DNA of 64,000 nt from NCBI RefSeq assembly GCF_001644645.1, contig NZ_CP011390.1:2848001-2912000 (forward strand). Direction: 5' to 3'. Shown here piece after piece: positions 34,850 to 44,393 of the stretch; position 1 is the first letter of the stretch; the number at the start of each line of letters is the position of its first letter. The notes under the pieces were generated by a model. That model did no database searches. It was not told the DNA's origin and was given only the letters and a program-made list of their open reading frames with translations. Source of the DNA: Flavisolibacter tropicus (GTDB lineage Bacteria; Bacteroidota; Bacteroidia; Chitinophagales; Chitinophagaceae). The position numbers and the translations under genes are program-made.

Positions 34850-35827
34850 ATGTATTTACAAAGACGGAATAGAATCTTAAGACAATCGCCTGCTATCAGG
34901 AGTTTGATAGCAGAAACTTTGTTAACTCCCAGTGATTTCATTGCGCCTATATTTATTGACGAAGGCGAAAATGTAAATACTGAAATTGCTTCTATGCCCA
35001 ATTACTATCGTCGCTCATTGGATCTGACGATAAAAGAAGTAAAGGAGCTATACAGCATGGGTATTAAAAGTGTATTGCTGTTTGTAAAAGCAAAAGATGA
35101 AGTAAAAGATAATAAGGGTACTGAAGCTGTTAATCCAAACGGATTAATGCAACGCAGCATTAAAGCTATTAAAGATGCTGTTCCTGAGATGGTAGTAATG
35201 ACGGATGTAGCACTGGATCCTTTTTCTTCGTATGGGCATGATGGCATTGTAGAGAACGGAGAGATTGTCAACGATGCTACAGTAGAGGTATTGGCACAGA
35301 TGAGTGTAAGCCATGCCCAGGCTGGCGCTGATTTTGTAGCACCCAGCGATATGATGGACGGCCGTATTGCTGCCATCCGTGAAGCTCTGGAACACAATGG
35401 CTTTACCAAAACAGGCATCATGGCCTATAGCGCTAAATATGCTTCTTGTTTTTATGGGCCCTTCCGTGATGCTTTAGATTCTGCACCAGGCTTTGGTGAT
35501 AAGAAAACGTATCAAATGGATTATGCTAATCGCATAGAAGCGGTGCGTGAAGCTGTAATGGATGTAGAAGAAGGCGCTGATATTGTAATGGTAAAACCTG
35601 CACTCGCTTACCTTGATATTATTCGTGAAGTGAAGAATGCAGTAGATGTACCCGTAAGCGCATATAATATCAGTGGTGAGTATGCGATGATAAAGGCGGC
35701 AGCAAAGATGGGTTGGATCAATGAAGAAAAAGCTATTTTAGAAACGCTGACATCCATGAAACGTGCGGGTGCGGATCTTATCGCCACCTATTTTGCCAAA
35801 GACGCTGTTCGCTTACTAAACGCCTAA
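34850..35827 (+). CDS. hemB: Delta-aminolevulinic acid dehydratase (no zinc-Cys triad)
   Basis: This 325-residue enzyme condenses two 5-aminolevulinates to porphobilinogen. Schiff-base lysines are K196 (MAYSAKYAS) and K249 (VMVKPALAYLDI). The metal loop reads DVALDPFSSYGHDG, with Ala121, Asp123 and Asp131 where zinc enzymes have three Cys. It is therefore of the Mg/K-dependent type. It lies 10 nt after hemF and 4 nt before the next gene. Confidence 0.96.
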   Translation: MYLQRRNRILRQSPAIRSLIAETLLTPSDFIAPIFIDEGENVNTEIASMPNYYRRSLDLTIKEVKELYSMGIKSVLLFVKAKDEVKDNKGTEAVNPNGLMQRSIKAIKDAVPEMVVMTDVALDPFSSYGHDGIVENGEIVNDATVEVLAQMSVSHAQAGADFVAPSDMMDGRIAAIREALEHNGFTKTGIMAYSAKYASCFYGPFRDALDSAPGFGDKKTYQMDYANRIEAVREAVMDVEEGADIVMVKPALAYLDIIREVKNAVDVPVSAYNISGEYAMIKAAAKMGWINEEKAILETLTSMKRAGADLIATYFAKDAVRLLNA

Positions 35828-35831
35828 GCAA

Positions 35832-36119
35832 ATGTTTATTGTTGAACTGACCTATAACGCTCCATTGGAGCAAATAGATGTGCACTTAGCAGCGCATGTA
35901 CAATTTTTGGACAAGTTCTATGGTAGTGGCAACTTTATTGTGTCTGGCAGAAAGGTACCAAGGGATGGTGGCATTATTCTGGCAGCAGCAAAAAGCAAAA
36001 GTGAAGTGGAAAAGATTATAGCAGAAGATCCGTTTTATAAACATCAGTTAGCCGAGTATAAGATAACTGAGTTTATACCTTCGAAACAAGCACATAATAT
36101 TCAAGAACGTATAGCTTAA
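35832..36119 (+). CDS. YciI-like protein
   Basis: This 95-residue ferredoxin-like-fold protein has the family pattern: an N-terminal [25 protein letters not shown] with its conserved His, [15 protein letters not shown], and an ending with [17 protein letters not shown]. Members are putative small enzymes related to muconolactone isomerases. It lies 4 nt after hemB and 5 nt before hemL, so it is part of the heme operon. A role in heme metabolism is possible but undocumented here. Confidence 0.85.
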   Translation: MFIVELTYNAPLEQIDVHLAAHVQFLDKFYGSGNFIVSGRKVPRDGGIILAAAKSKSEVEKIIAEDPFYKHQLAEYKITEFIPSKQAHNIQERIA

Positions 36120-36124
36120 AAGTC

Positions 36125-37423
36125 ATGAACATTCAGAAGAGTAAAAGTTTATTTGAACGAGCGCAAAATAGTATTCCCGGTGGTGTTAACTCGCCTGTAA
36201 GAGCTTTTAAAAGTGTAGGTGGCAATCCTATTTTTATACAACGAGCTAAGGGTGCCTACCTATATGATGAAGATGGGAACCGGTATATAGATTATATCGC
36301 TTCATGGGGGCCAATGATCTTAGGGCATGCTTATGAACCTGTGGTAAAAGCTATTCAGCAGAAAGCCACGGAGTCTACTTCTTTTGGCGCACCCACCGAG
36401 TTAGAAGTGGATATGGCTGAGCTTATTAAAGGTATGGTGCCTAATGTAGACCTTATACGTATGGTGAGCAGTGGAACGGAAGCGTGTATGAGTGCAGTGC
36501 GATTAGCAAGAGGTTTTACTGGACGCAACAAGATCATCAAGTTTGAAGGTTGTTATCATGGACATGCTGATTCCTTTCTAGTAAAGGCCGGAAGTGGGGT
36601 AGCTACTTTTAATATACAGACTGTACCGGGTGTTACAGCTGGGGTAGCGAATGATACATTGACTGCACCATACAATGATCTACAAGCCGTAGAAGCACTA
36701 GTGGCTGCTCATCCAACAGAAATTGCTGCAGTCATTATAGAACCGGTTGCCGGCAACATGGGTTGTATTTTACCAGAACCTGGTTTCTTAGAAGGATTAC
36801 GTCAGATCTGTACAGACAACAATATCATACTCATTTTTGATGAGGTGATGACAGGCTTCCGCTTGGCGCCGGGTGGAGCGCAAGAGCGTTTACAAATTGA
36901 TGCTGACCTGGTGACCTATGGTAAAGTAATTGGTGCCGGTATGCCGGTTGGTGCATTTGGTGGCCGCAGCGAAATCATGCAACATATAGCTCCCCTGGGT
37001 AGTGTGTACCAAGCAGGTACGCTCAGCGGTAATCCATTAGCGATGGTGGCTGGATTTACATTGTTAAGTGAACTGCATAATAATCCATCTATCTACCAAG
37101 AGTTGGATGAAAAAACCATTTACCTAAAAGCTGGGCTTATCAATGCATTTGATGCATCTGGCTTCCCTTATGTGATCAATCAATTGGGTTCGATGATCAG
37201 CGTGCATTTTAGTGAGCAACCAGTTAAGGACTTTGCTTCTGCGTCTGCGGCTACTAATACACTGTTCAATAAATTTTTCCATGCCATGTTGAACCGTGGA
37301 ATCTATTTGCCACCTTCTGCCTTTGAAAGCTGGTTTTTGAACAATGCTTTGACGTATGAGGATTTGGATCTGACCATTTTGGCGGTGAATGAAAGTTTGT
37401 TGGAAATTCAGCAATCTATGTAA
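36125..37423 (+). CDS. hemL: Glutamate-1-semialdehyde 2,1-aminomutase
   Basis: This 432-residue PLP enzyme makes 5-aminolevulinate from glutamate-1-semialdehyde. The PLP lysine is K267 in [28 protein letters not shown] and [16 protein letters not shown] are typical, and FDEVMTGFR holds the pyridine-nitrogen Asp. The length is standard. It is the last gene of the heme operon, ending at the terminator at 37442-37480. Confidence 0.97.
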   Translation: MNIQKSKSLFERAQNSIPGGVNSPVRAFKSVGGNPIFIQRAKGAYLYDEDGNRYIDYIASWGPMILGHAYEPVVKAIQQKATESTSFGAPTELEVDMAELIKGMVPNVDLIRMVSSGTEACMSAVRLARGFTGRNKIIKFEGCYHGHADSFLVKAGSGVATFNIQTVPGVTAGVANDTLTAPYNDLQAVEALVAAHPTEIAAVIIEPVAGNMGCILPEPGFLEGLRQICTDNNIILIFDEVMTGFRLAPGGAQERLQIDADLVTYGKVIGAGMPVGAFGGRSEIMQHIAPLGSVYQAGTLSGNPLAMVAGFTLLSELHNNPSIYQELDEKTIYLKAGLINAFDASGFPYVINQLGSMISVHFSEQPVKDFASASAATNTLFNKFFHAMLNRGIYLPPSAFESWFLNNALTYEDLDLTILAVNESLLEIQQSM

Positions 37424-37441
37424 GAAATTTAAGTGATGATA

Positions 37442-37480
37442 ATAGATAAAGCCGGTTCCAACAGGACCGGCTTTATCTAT
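37442..37480 (+). terminator. Bidirectional terminator of hemL and the opposite gene
   Basis: A 15-bp perfect stem (atagataaagccggt 37442-37456 with 37466-37480) and a 9-nt loop, between two convergent genes. Confidence 0.9.
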
Positions 37481-37500
37481 TATATAGTTAGATTCTGGTA

Positions 37501-38415
37501 TTAATCTTTGATGTTCAACAGCTTCTTTACTTGCTCGTAGTTTTTAAAGTCAACACCGGCGTACTTACCTGTAATACCGCCAGGAATTACTACATAGCGG
37601 ATAGCGAAGTTAGTCTTGGGTTTTAGTTCACTGTACTTAATTCTCTTACCAGCGTTACCATTAGAATAATGATATCTAGGTTGGCCATTTCTATTCAAAG
37701 CAGCGTCATAATAAGCAGCAGATCCCTCGTATGAAGTTCGGAATACCATCTTGTCTTTTTGAATATCACCATTTTCACTAGCGTTCTCAAAATAAAAATA
37801 GGAAGCATTACTCCAATCGGTAGTACGGTTAGTCATACCTACGCTCCAACCATCCCAAGACTGGAAAGGAAAAATCTTTCCATTAGAAGGAGCTGTCATG
37901 TCTTTAAAGTAGTAGAATACAACACCTTTGTCCAAGATCTCCTGAGTTACTTTTGGCGTCAGGACCTCTGCCTGATAAGTAATGGATGTATCCGTATAGT
38001 TATCCACTGCATAAGAGCCAGACAGCCAACTATTATAATCTGTATAAGGAACGTTTGGTGTAATCTGGCGATTGGTTTCCACCCATTTTGTATCATTTAC
38101 CACGATCCAATCAGAGTAGTATACATTAGCAGTACCTGTTGCACCAGTAGAACCAGTAGCCCCATTACATACATATTTTGTTTTAGTAGCGTCTACTTCG
38201 CTATCTTCTAAAGTACCATTGTTGTTAGCATCAATACCGGTTTCAACTTTTAAACCTCCTGTGGCACAATTACTGCCAGCAGCTTCCGCTATTGTGCGTG
38301 TTAAACTGTTTTTACCATTTGGGCCAGCGGGACCTAATTCCCCTTTGTCGCCTTTACAACTTACAATGACTACAGCCGTAGCCAACATTGAGAATGCAAG
38401 AAATTTCATCTTCAT
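37501..38415 (-). CDS. Lipoprotein with collagen-like and DUF7151-like start
   Basis: This 304-residue protein (Met at 38415) has a signal peptide with lipobox IVSC, then a short Gly-X-Y stretch (GDKGELGPAGPNGKN). A segment with two Cys (SNCATGGLKVETGIDANNNGTL...KYVCNG) is like the DUF7151 domain seen in bacterial lipoproteins, with a Ca-binding-like DANNNGTLEDSE loop. The rest (about 110-304) is beta-rich and unrecognised. It is probably surface-exposed. An ATG 8 codons upstream is possible. Confidence 0.75.
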   Translation of the reverse strand: MKMKFLAFSMLATAVVIVSCKGDKGELGPAGPNGKNSLTRTIAEAAGSNCATGGLKVETGIDANNNGTLEDSEVDATKTKYVCNGATGSTGATGTANVYYSDWIVVNDTKWVETNRQITPNVPYTDYNSWLSGSYAVDNYTDTSITYQAEVLTPKVTQEILDKGVVFYYFKDMTAPSNGKIFPFQSWDGWSVGMTNRTTDWSNASYFYFENASENGDIQKDKMVFRTSYEGSAAYYDAALNRNGQPRYHYSNGNAGKRIKYSELKPKTNFAIRYVVIPGGITGKYAGVDFKNYEQVKKLLNIKD

Positions 38416-38768
38416 AAGAGTAGCTTTGATTGAGGGCACTAAAGTACTGGGTGCGACTTCTGGAATAACCCTTATATAACATCAACCGGGGAAAAGCCAG
38501 TATCAATTTCAACTAATCTGTAATGAATCTACTTTTACAATTGATGACTCATTACCATATGGATAATGGTTTACTTATATTTTATTATTTATGAAAAGCA
38601 AGCATTTATAACACAACATCATTTCTCTGAATTTTCACAATTTGATATAGGTAGATTTTAACACCTGCCTTTATTTACATTGTAATGAATGATGATCTAC
38701 AAAATGTAGGTAGCCGCTTTTAGGAGTAAAAAGAATTGTACAACTTTGCGTTATCAAAACAAATAGTA
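38416..38768. other. Noncoding region between divergent genes
   Basis: AT-rich. A near-consensus -7 element CAACTTTG at about 38741-38748 precedes the plus-strand gene and rules out its upstream ATG at 38736. No other structure stands out. Confidence 0.5.
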
Positions 38769-39509
38769 ATGAATCCAATTACTTCTGCCGGGATACTCAT
38801 TGCTGTTTATGCATTGCTCTGTATTATTGTTTTTTTAATTGGGCTACGCCAGGCACTACGTTATACTTCACTTCCGACTCATACACAACAACGGACACTA
38901 ATTATTACTAGCTTAGTCATAGCTGGCTGGATGACCTTATTGCATATATTGGCTCGTCAGCATGTATTTGCAGTACAAGGATTTCCTCCTCGTCCTATGT
39001 TGACAGTTCTCCTTGGTTTAATTATTATTCTAGCTATTTCATTTACCTCAACGGCTAAGATTATTTTAGGGGTTACGCCATTGTATTGGTTGGTTTTCTT
39101 CCAAGTATTTCGGGTGGGTGTAGAATTGTGGTTTTGGTATACTTATAAAACAGGCGTCTTTCCAAAGCTAATGACATTTGAAGGTGCCAATTTAGATATT
39201 ATTTCTGGTTTGCTTGCGTTGGTAACAGGCTTTCTGATACTTAAGAAACCAAGTACCGCACGCGCTATAACGCTTTTTTATAATATTGCAGGCATCTTGA
39301 TCCTACTGAACACGCTACGGGCAGCGGCTTTATCAATGCCCTCTCCAATTCAGCAATATCCATTTGATGAACGTTTGCTATTGCTCGGTAGCCCCTACTT
39401 TATTTATTTACCAGGGATATTAGTTGTACTGGCTCTTGGTCTTCATATTTTATCATTAAGGCAAGTAAGTTTACAAGCCGGGATTAAAGCTACGAATGGT
39501 GAGCAGTGA
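38769..39509 (+). CDS. Hypothetical multi-pass membrane protein
   Basis: This 246-residue protein has about seven hydrophobic segments, short polar loops and no charged catalytic motif. Conserved-looking words are WFWYTYKTGVFPKLMTFEGANLDI and SPYFIYLPGILVVLALGLHILSLRQ; the former lies between membrane segments. The start at 38769 (MNPITSAG) is preferred because a -7-like element overlaps the upstream ATG. The family is not recognised; it could be an enzyme-less integral membrane protein. Repeat-like words follow the gene (39492-39550). Confidence 0.65.
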   Translation: MNPITSAGILIAVYALLCIIVFLIGLRQALRYTSLPTHTQQRTLIITSLVIAGWMTLLHILARQHVFAVQGFPPRPMLTVLLGLIIILAISFTSTAKIILGVTPLYWLVFFQVFRVGVELWFWYTYKTGVFPKLMTFEGANLDIISGLLALVTGFLILKKPSTARAITLFYNIAGILILLNTLRAAALSMPSPIQQYPFDERLLLLGSPYFIYLPGILVVLALGLHILSLRQVSLQAGIKATNGEQ

Positions 39510-39673
39510 GAAAGGTCAATAGACATTAGTCAGTGGTGAGCGGAGAGTCTGTAGGGAGGGTTTAGTGAAGTAGTATAGGAGGATGGTAGGAGGAGTAGAG
39601 AAGGATATCCTCTGTAACTCCTCTGTAAGAGGGGATCGATTATAGTTTTTTAACAGACGACTAAGCATAACTT

Positions 39674-40291
39674 TTAATGCAAGAAAAAGGAGATAATTCC
39701 CACTATTATTAATACAATTCCGCTGATACGCTTTTCATTGTGTTCAATAAAGTGAGCACTTAGAAGTCGGGTGCCCTTATACCCTAAGTTGACCAGCAGT
39801 AAAATGCCTGATATGCTAACAATAGCATATATAATGGACAGCAAGGTCACCATTCCCATACCATACGCTCCTGCAGACAGGAAAAGACTTTCTACCTCCA
39901 GGCAAGGAGATAAAAACATCATGACTATAAATATCAGCACCCATTTCCGTTTGCTGCGCTTATAAGCCACTACATCACTTTGCTCGCTATGATGGTGGTG
40001 TGGAAGGTTCACTGTATAATAAACTAAACCAAAAACAATTAACAAGACAGAAGACCCGACATAAATTGCGTTTCCGTATTGTTGTACCAGCTCTTTACCG
40101 ATAAAACCCAGCACAATCCCCAAGGCTACAGTACCTAATACATGAGCCAAAGCAGCCAATAGTGTAACCAAGTTAACATCCCGGGATTTCCATTGTTCAG
40201 CTTTAGCTACCGCCACCAGTGGCAACCAGTGGTTGGGTATAAGCGCATGAACAATGGCTAATAATACGGTACCGGCTATAACACTATACAT
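39674..40291 (-). CDS. NicO/RcnA-like membrane permease (putative)
   Basis: This 205-residue protein has six membrane segments. HALIPNHWLPLVAV in the first resembles the HAL-P-H motif of nickel/cobalt (NicO) transporters. A loop with four consecutive His (LPHHHHSE) lies mid-protein, as in metal-efflux proteins. LSPCLEVESLF is a likely second metal-contact site. The family assignment is by motif only. The neighbouring AraC-type gene has a Cys cluster and may sense the same metal. Confidence 0.55.
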   Translation of the reverse strand: MYSVIAGTVLLAIVHALIPNHWLPLVAVAKAEQWKSRDVNLVTLLAALAHVLGTVALGIVLGFIGKELVQQYGNAIYVGSSVLLIVFGLVYYTVNLPHHHHSEQSDVVAYKRSKRKWVLIFIVMMFLSPCLEVESLFLSAGAYGMGMVTLLSIIYAIVSISGILLLVNLGYKGTRLLSAHFIEHNEKRISGIVLIIVGIISFFLH

Positions 40292-40332
40292 GAAAGATTG
40301 AGTTGTTTAAAGTTTGCAAGTATAAGGGTTTA

Positions 40333-40364
40333 CGTGTTTACAAGTTTACTTGTTCACTCGTTTA
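40333..40364. repeat. Octamer repeat upstream of the permease
   Basis: Four 8-mers (CGTGTTTA, CAAGTTTA, CTTGTTCA, CTCGTTTA). This is an 8-bp variant of the short-period filler seen elsewhere. Confidence 0.6.
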
Positions 40365-40426
40365 ATGAAATAGCATTTATTTTCTGAAAGTTAATTTAAC
40401 ATGTAAACATTCAAACTTGGGAACTC

Positions 40427-41392
40427 CTACCGAAACAGCAGTTCGCAAGGCTTTAAGCCTGTATGTTTTTTAAATGCAGTGGAAAAATGAGAAATAGAAG
40501 AATATCCCAACAGAACAGACACTTCCGTAACGCTTAGTCCTTTTTCATACAACAGGTATTTGGCGTGCTCCATCCGTTGACTTTGGTAAAATTCAAAAAT
40601 CGTTGTACCAAACAATTGCTTAAACCCCTTTTTTAAATAGCATTCGTTCATGGCTACTTTCCGACTCAGTTCCTTAATTGTTATAGGCTCCCCGATATGC
40701 TCAATCAGGATCTCTCGAGAGCGGATCACTTTATCGCGGTCAGCCTCGTTGGCCAAGAACTTACAAGTAATCGTATTGATTTCCTTTTCACCCATAATAC
40801 AGTCTAAACTGTATAACAACAACATCTGGGTTTGCGCATTTACATAGATGTTTGCCAAGGAGTCGGTATAGTTGTGATTGACCAAGCCTTCCAAAACCGC
40901 CCTTGTTTTATTGCAAAGCGGCAAAGGCTTTGAAAAGGAAGATGTATGCGTAAACGCTAAAATTTCATCACTTAACACTGAATGGCTGTTCTTGCCTTTA
41001 CTAAACTGGTTCAAAAAAGAGGCATTGAAAACAAAAGAAAACATATCGATGCTTTCTATTTTTTCATTGCAATTCTTTTGCACCTGGTGTATGCAGCGTG
41101 CACAACAGGCTTCATTGTATTGTCGGCAATACATGTTGCCCGTAATACAAAAACGCAGCTCCACATATTGCTGATCGGTATTGGAAGGGGTATAATGATA
41201 ATGGAGTATACCTAAATCCTCACTCATCCAATCGTCTGGTTTAGCAAAACGTTTGATAGCATAATGCACGGAGCCGGGTATTTCCTGCCCAGCCTCAAAT
41301 ACCAAACGTTGTGTGGCAGATGATGCGTCAATCCATTGAAAAGTAGAAACAGCCTGCATGTTCAAACGCAAAGGTAATAGGGTGAAGCACAT
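40427..41392 (-). CDS. AraC-family regulator with N-terminal cysteine cluster
   Basis: This 321-residue protein has a C-terminal AraC double HTH (about 222-321) with LSRKVAMNECYLKKGFKQLFG and VSVLLGYSSISHFSTAFKKHTG. The N-terminal part is unlike AraC sugar domains. It carries six Cys within 27 residues (82, 89, 96, 97, 100, 108), suggesting a metal or redox sensor. It is transcribed toward the NicO-like permease on the same strand. A start at Met12 (41359) is possible. Confidence 0.8.
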   Translation of the reverse strand: MCFTLLPLRLNMQAVSTFQWIDASSATQRLVFEAGQEIPGSVHYAIKRFAKPDDWMSEDLGILHYHYTPSNTDQQYVELRFCITGNMYCRQYNEACCARCIHQVQKNCNEKIESIDMFSFVFNASFLNQFSKGKNSHSVLSDEILAFTHTSSFSKPLPLCNKTRAVLEGLVNHNYTDSLANIYVNAQTQMLLLYSLDCIMGEKEINTITCKFLANEADRDKVIRSREILIEHIGEPITIKELSRKVAMNECYLKKGFKQLFGTTIFEFYQSQRMEHAKYLLYEKGLSVTEVSVLLGYSSISHFSTAFKKHTGLKPCELLFR

Positions 41393-41541
41393 CGGATTGT
41401 CAAAGAGATGTAAACTGTTCTTAAATTATGCCTGGAATGAGCGTTTAATTATTTGTAGAACACCCAACTATAATCAATTTCAACAGGAATAATGAAGCTG
41501 AGGACTTGACTTGATTGGTTTCTACCAGATTTCAGCTGTAG

Positions 41542-41549
41542 TACATTTG
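41542..41549 (+). promoter_or_regulatory. -7 promoter element of lpxC/fabZ
   Basis: TACATTTG, a full TAnnTTTG match, 22 nt before the ATG at 41571. It excludes the longer upstream frame. Confidence 0.65.
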
Positions 41550-41570
41550 CTTTTTTCCTACTTTCGCCGC

Positions 41571-42995
41571 ATGCTCTCGGATAATCAGACGAATCAGGAA
41601 TTTCAGCACACATTGACGGCTGAAACATCGATCAGTGGCGTTGGCATACATTCGGGCCAAACCGTAAATATAGTTTTAAAACCAGCTGATCCCAACACAG
41701 GTATAGTTTTTCAAAGAGTAGATCTAGAAGGAAAGCCTACTGTAAAAGCAGATGTAGATAACGTAATAGAAACCAACCGTAGCACCACCATAGAAGCAAA
41801 TGGTGCTCGCGTAAGTACTATTGAACACCTTATGGCAGCCCTGGTAGGCTGTGGTGTAGATAACGTATTGATTGAAATTGATGGTGTAGAAATTCCCATT
41901 TTAGATGGTAGCAGCGCGCCTTTTGTTGAAATTATTAACAAAGTAGGGGTAAAGAAACAAGATGCTGTCAAAGTGTACTACACCTTACAACATAATATAA
42001 CGTTTGTTGATGAAGGTAAAAAGGTAGAAATGGTGGCATTGCCTTACCATGAATACCGTGTGAACACCTTGATTGACTTCAACTCCCCGGTTTTAGGAAC
42101 ACAGCATGCTTCTATGAAGCATATTTCTGAGTTTCAGGAAGAAATTGCTTCATCACGCACATTTTGCTTCTTCCATGAACTGGAGTTCTTGATACAAAAC
42201 AACCTGATCAAAGGTGGCGATATCAACAACGCCATAGTGGTGGTTGACAAGCCCGTTAGCGACGAGCAGGTACAACGAATTTCTAAAGTGTTCCAAAAAG
42301 AAGATGTGAAAGTGAATGAAGGTGGTATTTTGAACAACCTGGATCTTCGCTTTCCTAATGAACCGGCACGTCATAAATTACTGGATGTAATAGGCGACTT
42401 AGCGCTGGTAGGGTTTCCCTTCAAAGCCCACATTATTGCCAGCCGACCTGGTCATGCGAGCAATGTAGAGTTTGCCCGCAAGATCAAGGAACATATCAAA
42501 AAAAATAAGCACCGTCAGCAAGTACCGCAATATGACCCCAATAAACCAGCGGTATATGATGTACATGCTATAGAAAAGAAACTGCCGCACCGCTATCCGT
42601 TCTTATTGATTGACAAGGTAATTGAAATGACGGAAAAGCATGTGATTGCCATCAAGAATGTGACCTACAATGAAGGTTTCTTCCAGGGGCACTTTCCAGG
42701 CAACTGTGTAATGCCGGGTGTACTACAAGTAGAAGCATTAGCACAGGCTGGTGGTATATTATGCATTCCTGACGATCCGGATCATGATTATGATACCTAT
42801 TTCTTAAAAGTAGATAACTGCAAATTCAAGAATAAAGTAGTACCAGGCGATACCCTTATTTTAAAAATGGAACTGATGAATCCTGTACGCCGTGGTATTT
42901 GTGAGATGAAAGGAACTATTTTTGTCGGCGAAAAAATAGTAGCAGAAGCTGACCTAGTTGCTCAAATTGTAAAGAAACCTAAAGTACGAGTATGA
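41571..42995 (+). CDS. lpxC/fabZ: Bifunctional UDP-3-O-acyl-GlcNAc deacetylase / 3-hydroxyacyl-ACP dehydratase
   Basis: This 474-residue fusion is typical of Bacteroidota. Residues 1 to about 310 are LpxC, the committed lipid A step: zinc His86 in STIEHLMAAL, SRTFCFFHE, and the HKLLDVIGDLALVG pair of ligands. Residues about 332-474 are FabZ: HRYPFLLIDKV, catalytic His in GHFPGN (about 373) and Glu in PGVLQVEALAQ (about 387). It overlaps lpxA by 4 nt (ATGA). Confidence 0.97.
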   Translation: MLSDNQTNQEFQHTLTAETSISGVGIHSGQTVNIVLKPADPNTGIVFQRVDLEGKPTVKADVDNVIETNRSTTIEANGARVSTIEHLMAALVGCGVDNVLIEIDGVEIPILDGSSAPFVEIINKVGVKKQDAVKVYYTLQHNITFVDEGKKVEMVALPYHEYRVNTLIDFNSPVLGTQHASMKHISEFQEEIASSRTFCFFHELEFLIQNNLIKGGDINNAIVVVDKPVSDEQVQRISKVFQKEDVKVNEGGILNNLDLRFPNEPARHKLLDVIGDLALVGFPFKAHIIASRPGHASNVEFARKIKEHIKKNKHRQQVPQYDPNKPAVYDVHAIEKKLPHRYPFLLIDKVIEMTEKHVIAIKNVTYNEGFFQGHFPGNCVMPGVLQVEALAQAGGILCIPDDPDHDYDTYFLKVDNCKFKNKVVPGDTLILKMELMNPVRRGICEMKGTIFVGEKIVAEADLVAQIVKKPKVRV

Positions 42996-43786
42996 TTTCA
43001 CCGCTGGCATCCATCCACCCTAATGCACAATTGGGCAACAACGTAACGGTAGAGCCTTTTGCCGTTATACATGACAACGTAGTTATAGGAGATGGATCAC
43101 ATATAATGTCCCATGCGGTAATAATGCCTTTTAGCCGCATAGGGAAAGAATGCCGCATATATCCAGGCGCTGTAATAGGTGCTATTCCTCAAGATCTGAA
43201 GTTCATTGGTGAAGAAACCAGCGTTGAGATTGGCGACTATACAACAATCCGCGAATGTGTAACTGTAAATCGCGGTACTAAAGATAAATGGAAAACCTCT
43301 GTAGGTAGCCATTGTTTATTAATGGCTTATGTTCATATTGCTCATGATTGTATTGTTGGAAACAATGTTATTCTGGCCAATGGTGTTCAATTGGCTGGCC
43401 ACGTTGAAGTGGGCGACTATGCTATTATTGGCGGATTAGCCGCTGCCAATCAGTTTACCCGTATTGGTGCACATACGTACATTGGCGGCCAGAGCGCTAT
43501 CCGCAAGGATGTGCCACCATTTGTTAAAGCAGCCCGCGAGCCATTATCTTATGCAGGTATTAACATTGTAGGCCTGCAACGCCGCAATTTTAAACAAGAA
43601 CAAATAGACATCATTTCCCGTATCTACCATTTGTTGTTTATAGGTAATCACAGTACATCAACCGGCATTCAGCGTATTGTTGATGAGCTACCTGATACTG
43701 AGTTAAAAAGTGAAATTCTATATTTTATTCAGAGCTCCAAGATTGGCGTAATCAAGCGCTTTTCCAAAGATGGCAATGAAGATTAA
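42992..43786 (+). CDS. lpxA: UDP-N-acetylglucosamine acyltransferase
   Basis: This 264-residue left-handed beta-helix enzyme adds the first 3-hydroxyacyl chain to UDP-GlcNAc. Hexapeptide repeats run from residue 8 to about 190. MAYVHIAHDC holds the catalytic His118 with His115. QLAGHVEVGDYAIIGG and the helical C-terminus complete the fold. It is translationally coupled to lpxC/fabZ and overlaps the next gene by 17 nt. Confidence 0.97.
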   Translation: MISPLASIHPNAQLGNNVTVEPFAVIHDNVVIGDGSHIMSHAVIMPFSRIGKECRIYPGAVIGAIPQDLKFIGEETSVEIGDYTTIRECVTVNRGTKDKWKTSVGSHCLLMAYVHIAHDCIVGNNVILANGVQLAGHVEVGDYAIIGGLAAANQFTRIGAHTYIGGQSAIRKDVPPFVKAAREPLSYAGINIVGLQRRNFKQEQIDIISRIYHLLFIGNHSTSTGIQRIVDELPDTELKSEILYFIQSSKIGVIKRFSKDGNED

Positions 43787-44393
43787 GCTCTCCAATGCCG
43801 GTAAACGTTTTAACAGGGAGTGGATATTCCGCAAGGTAAACCTGGAATTCTCTGCTCCTATTGCCTATGCCATTACCGGCCCTAATGGATCTGGAAAATC
43901 CACTTTACTTCAAAGTATTGGTGGCATGTTGCAATTTTCAGAAGGTGGCATTGGTTACTCCAACAACTCAACAACCATTGCTTCAGAACAGGCTTTCAAC
44001 TCAATTTCATTTTGTGCGCCTTACCTTGATGTGGTAGAAGAAATGACGTTAGTGGAGTTCCTGCATTTTCATAAAGCATTTAAGCCGTTGCTCAATGGAT
44101 TAAGTGTGAATGATGTTATAGAAGCTATACATCTTCAACACGCTGCACATAAACAGATCCGTAATTATTCGTCTGGCATGAAGCAGCGTGTTAAGCTAGG
44201 GCAGGCCATCTTTTCCAACACGCCTATAGTTCTATTGGATGAACCCTGCAGCAACTTAGATATAGCGGGTATTGAGTTATATCACTCCTTAATTGAACGC
44301 TATTGCCAAGAGCGTTTGGTTATGGTTTGCTCCAACGATGAAGTAGAATACCGTTTTTGCCAAGAGCGAATCAGCATTTTGGATTTTAAATAA
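43770..44393 (+). CDS. ABC transporter ATP-binding protein
   Basis: This 207-residue nucleotide-binding subunit has Walker A GPNGSGKSTLL (37-47), signature NYSSGMKQRVKLGQA and Walker B IVLLDEPCSNLD. No permease gene lies next to it, so its partner is elsewhere or it acts with an unlinked membrane protein. It overlaps lpxA by 17 nt and so belongs to the lipid A operon. A link to LPS export is possible but not shown. It overlaps the convergent acyltransferase gene by 8 nt. Confidence 0.88.
   Translation: MAMKIKLSNAGKRFNREWIFRKVNLEFSAPIAYAITGPNGSGKSTLLQSIGGMLQFSEGGIGYSNNSTTIASEQAFNSISFCAPYLDVVEEMTLVEFLHFHKAFKPLLNGLSVNDVIEAIHLQHAAHKQIRNYSSGMKQRVKLGQAIFSNTPIVLLDEPCSNLDIAGIELYHSLIERYCQERLVMVCSNDEVEYRFCQERISILDFK

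Noticed and set aside
43770..44393. LptB, the LPS-export ATPase
   Set aside because: The position next to lpxA is suggestive, but the protein is about 30 residues short of LptB and lacks its typical sequence around the signature. Kept as a generic ABC ATPase.
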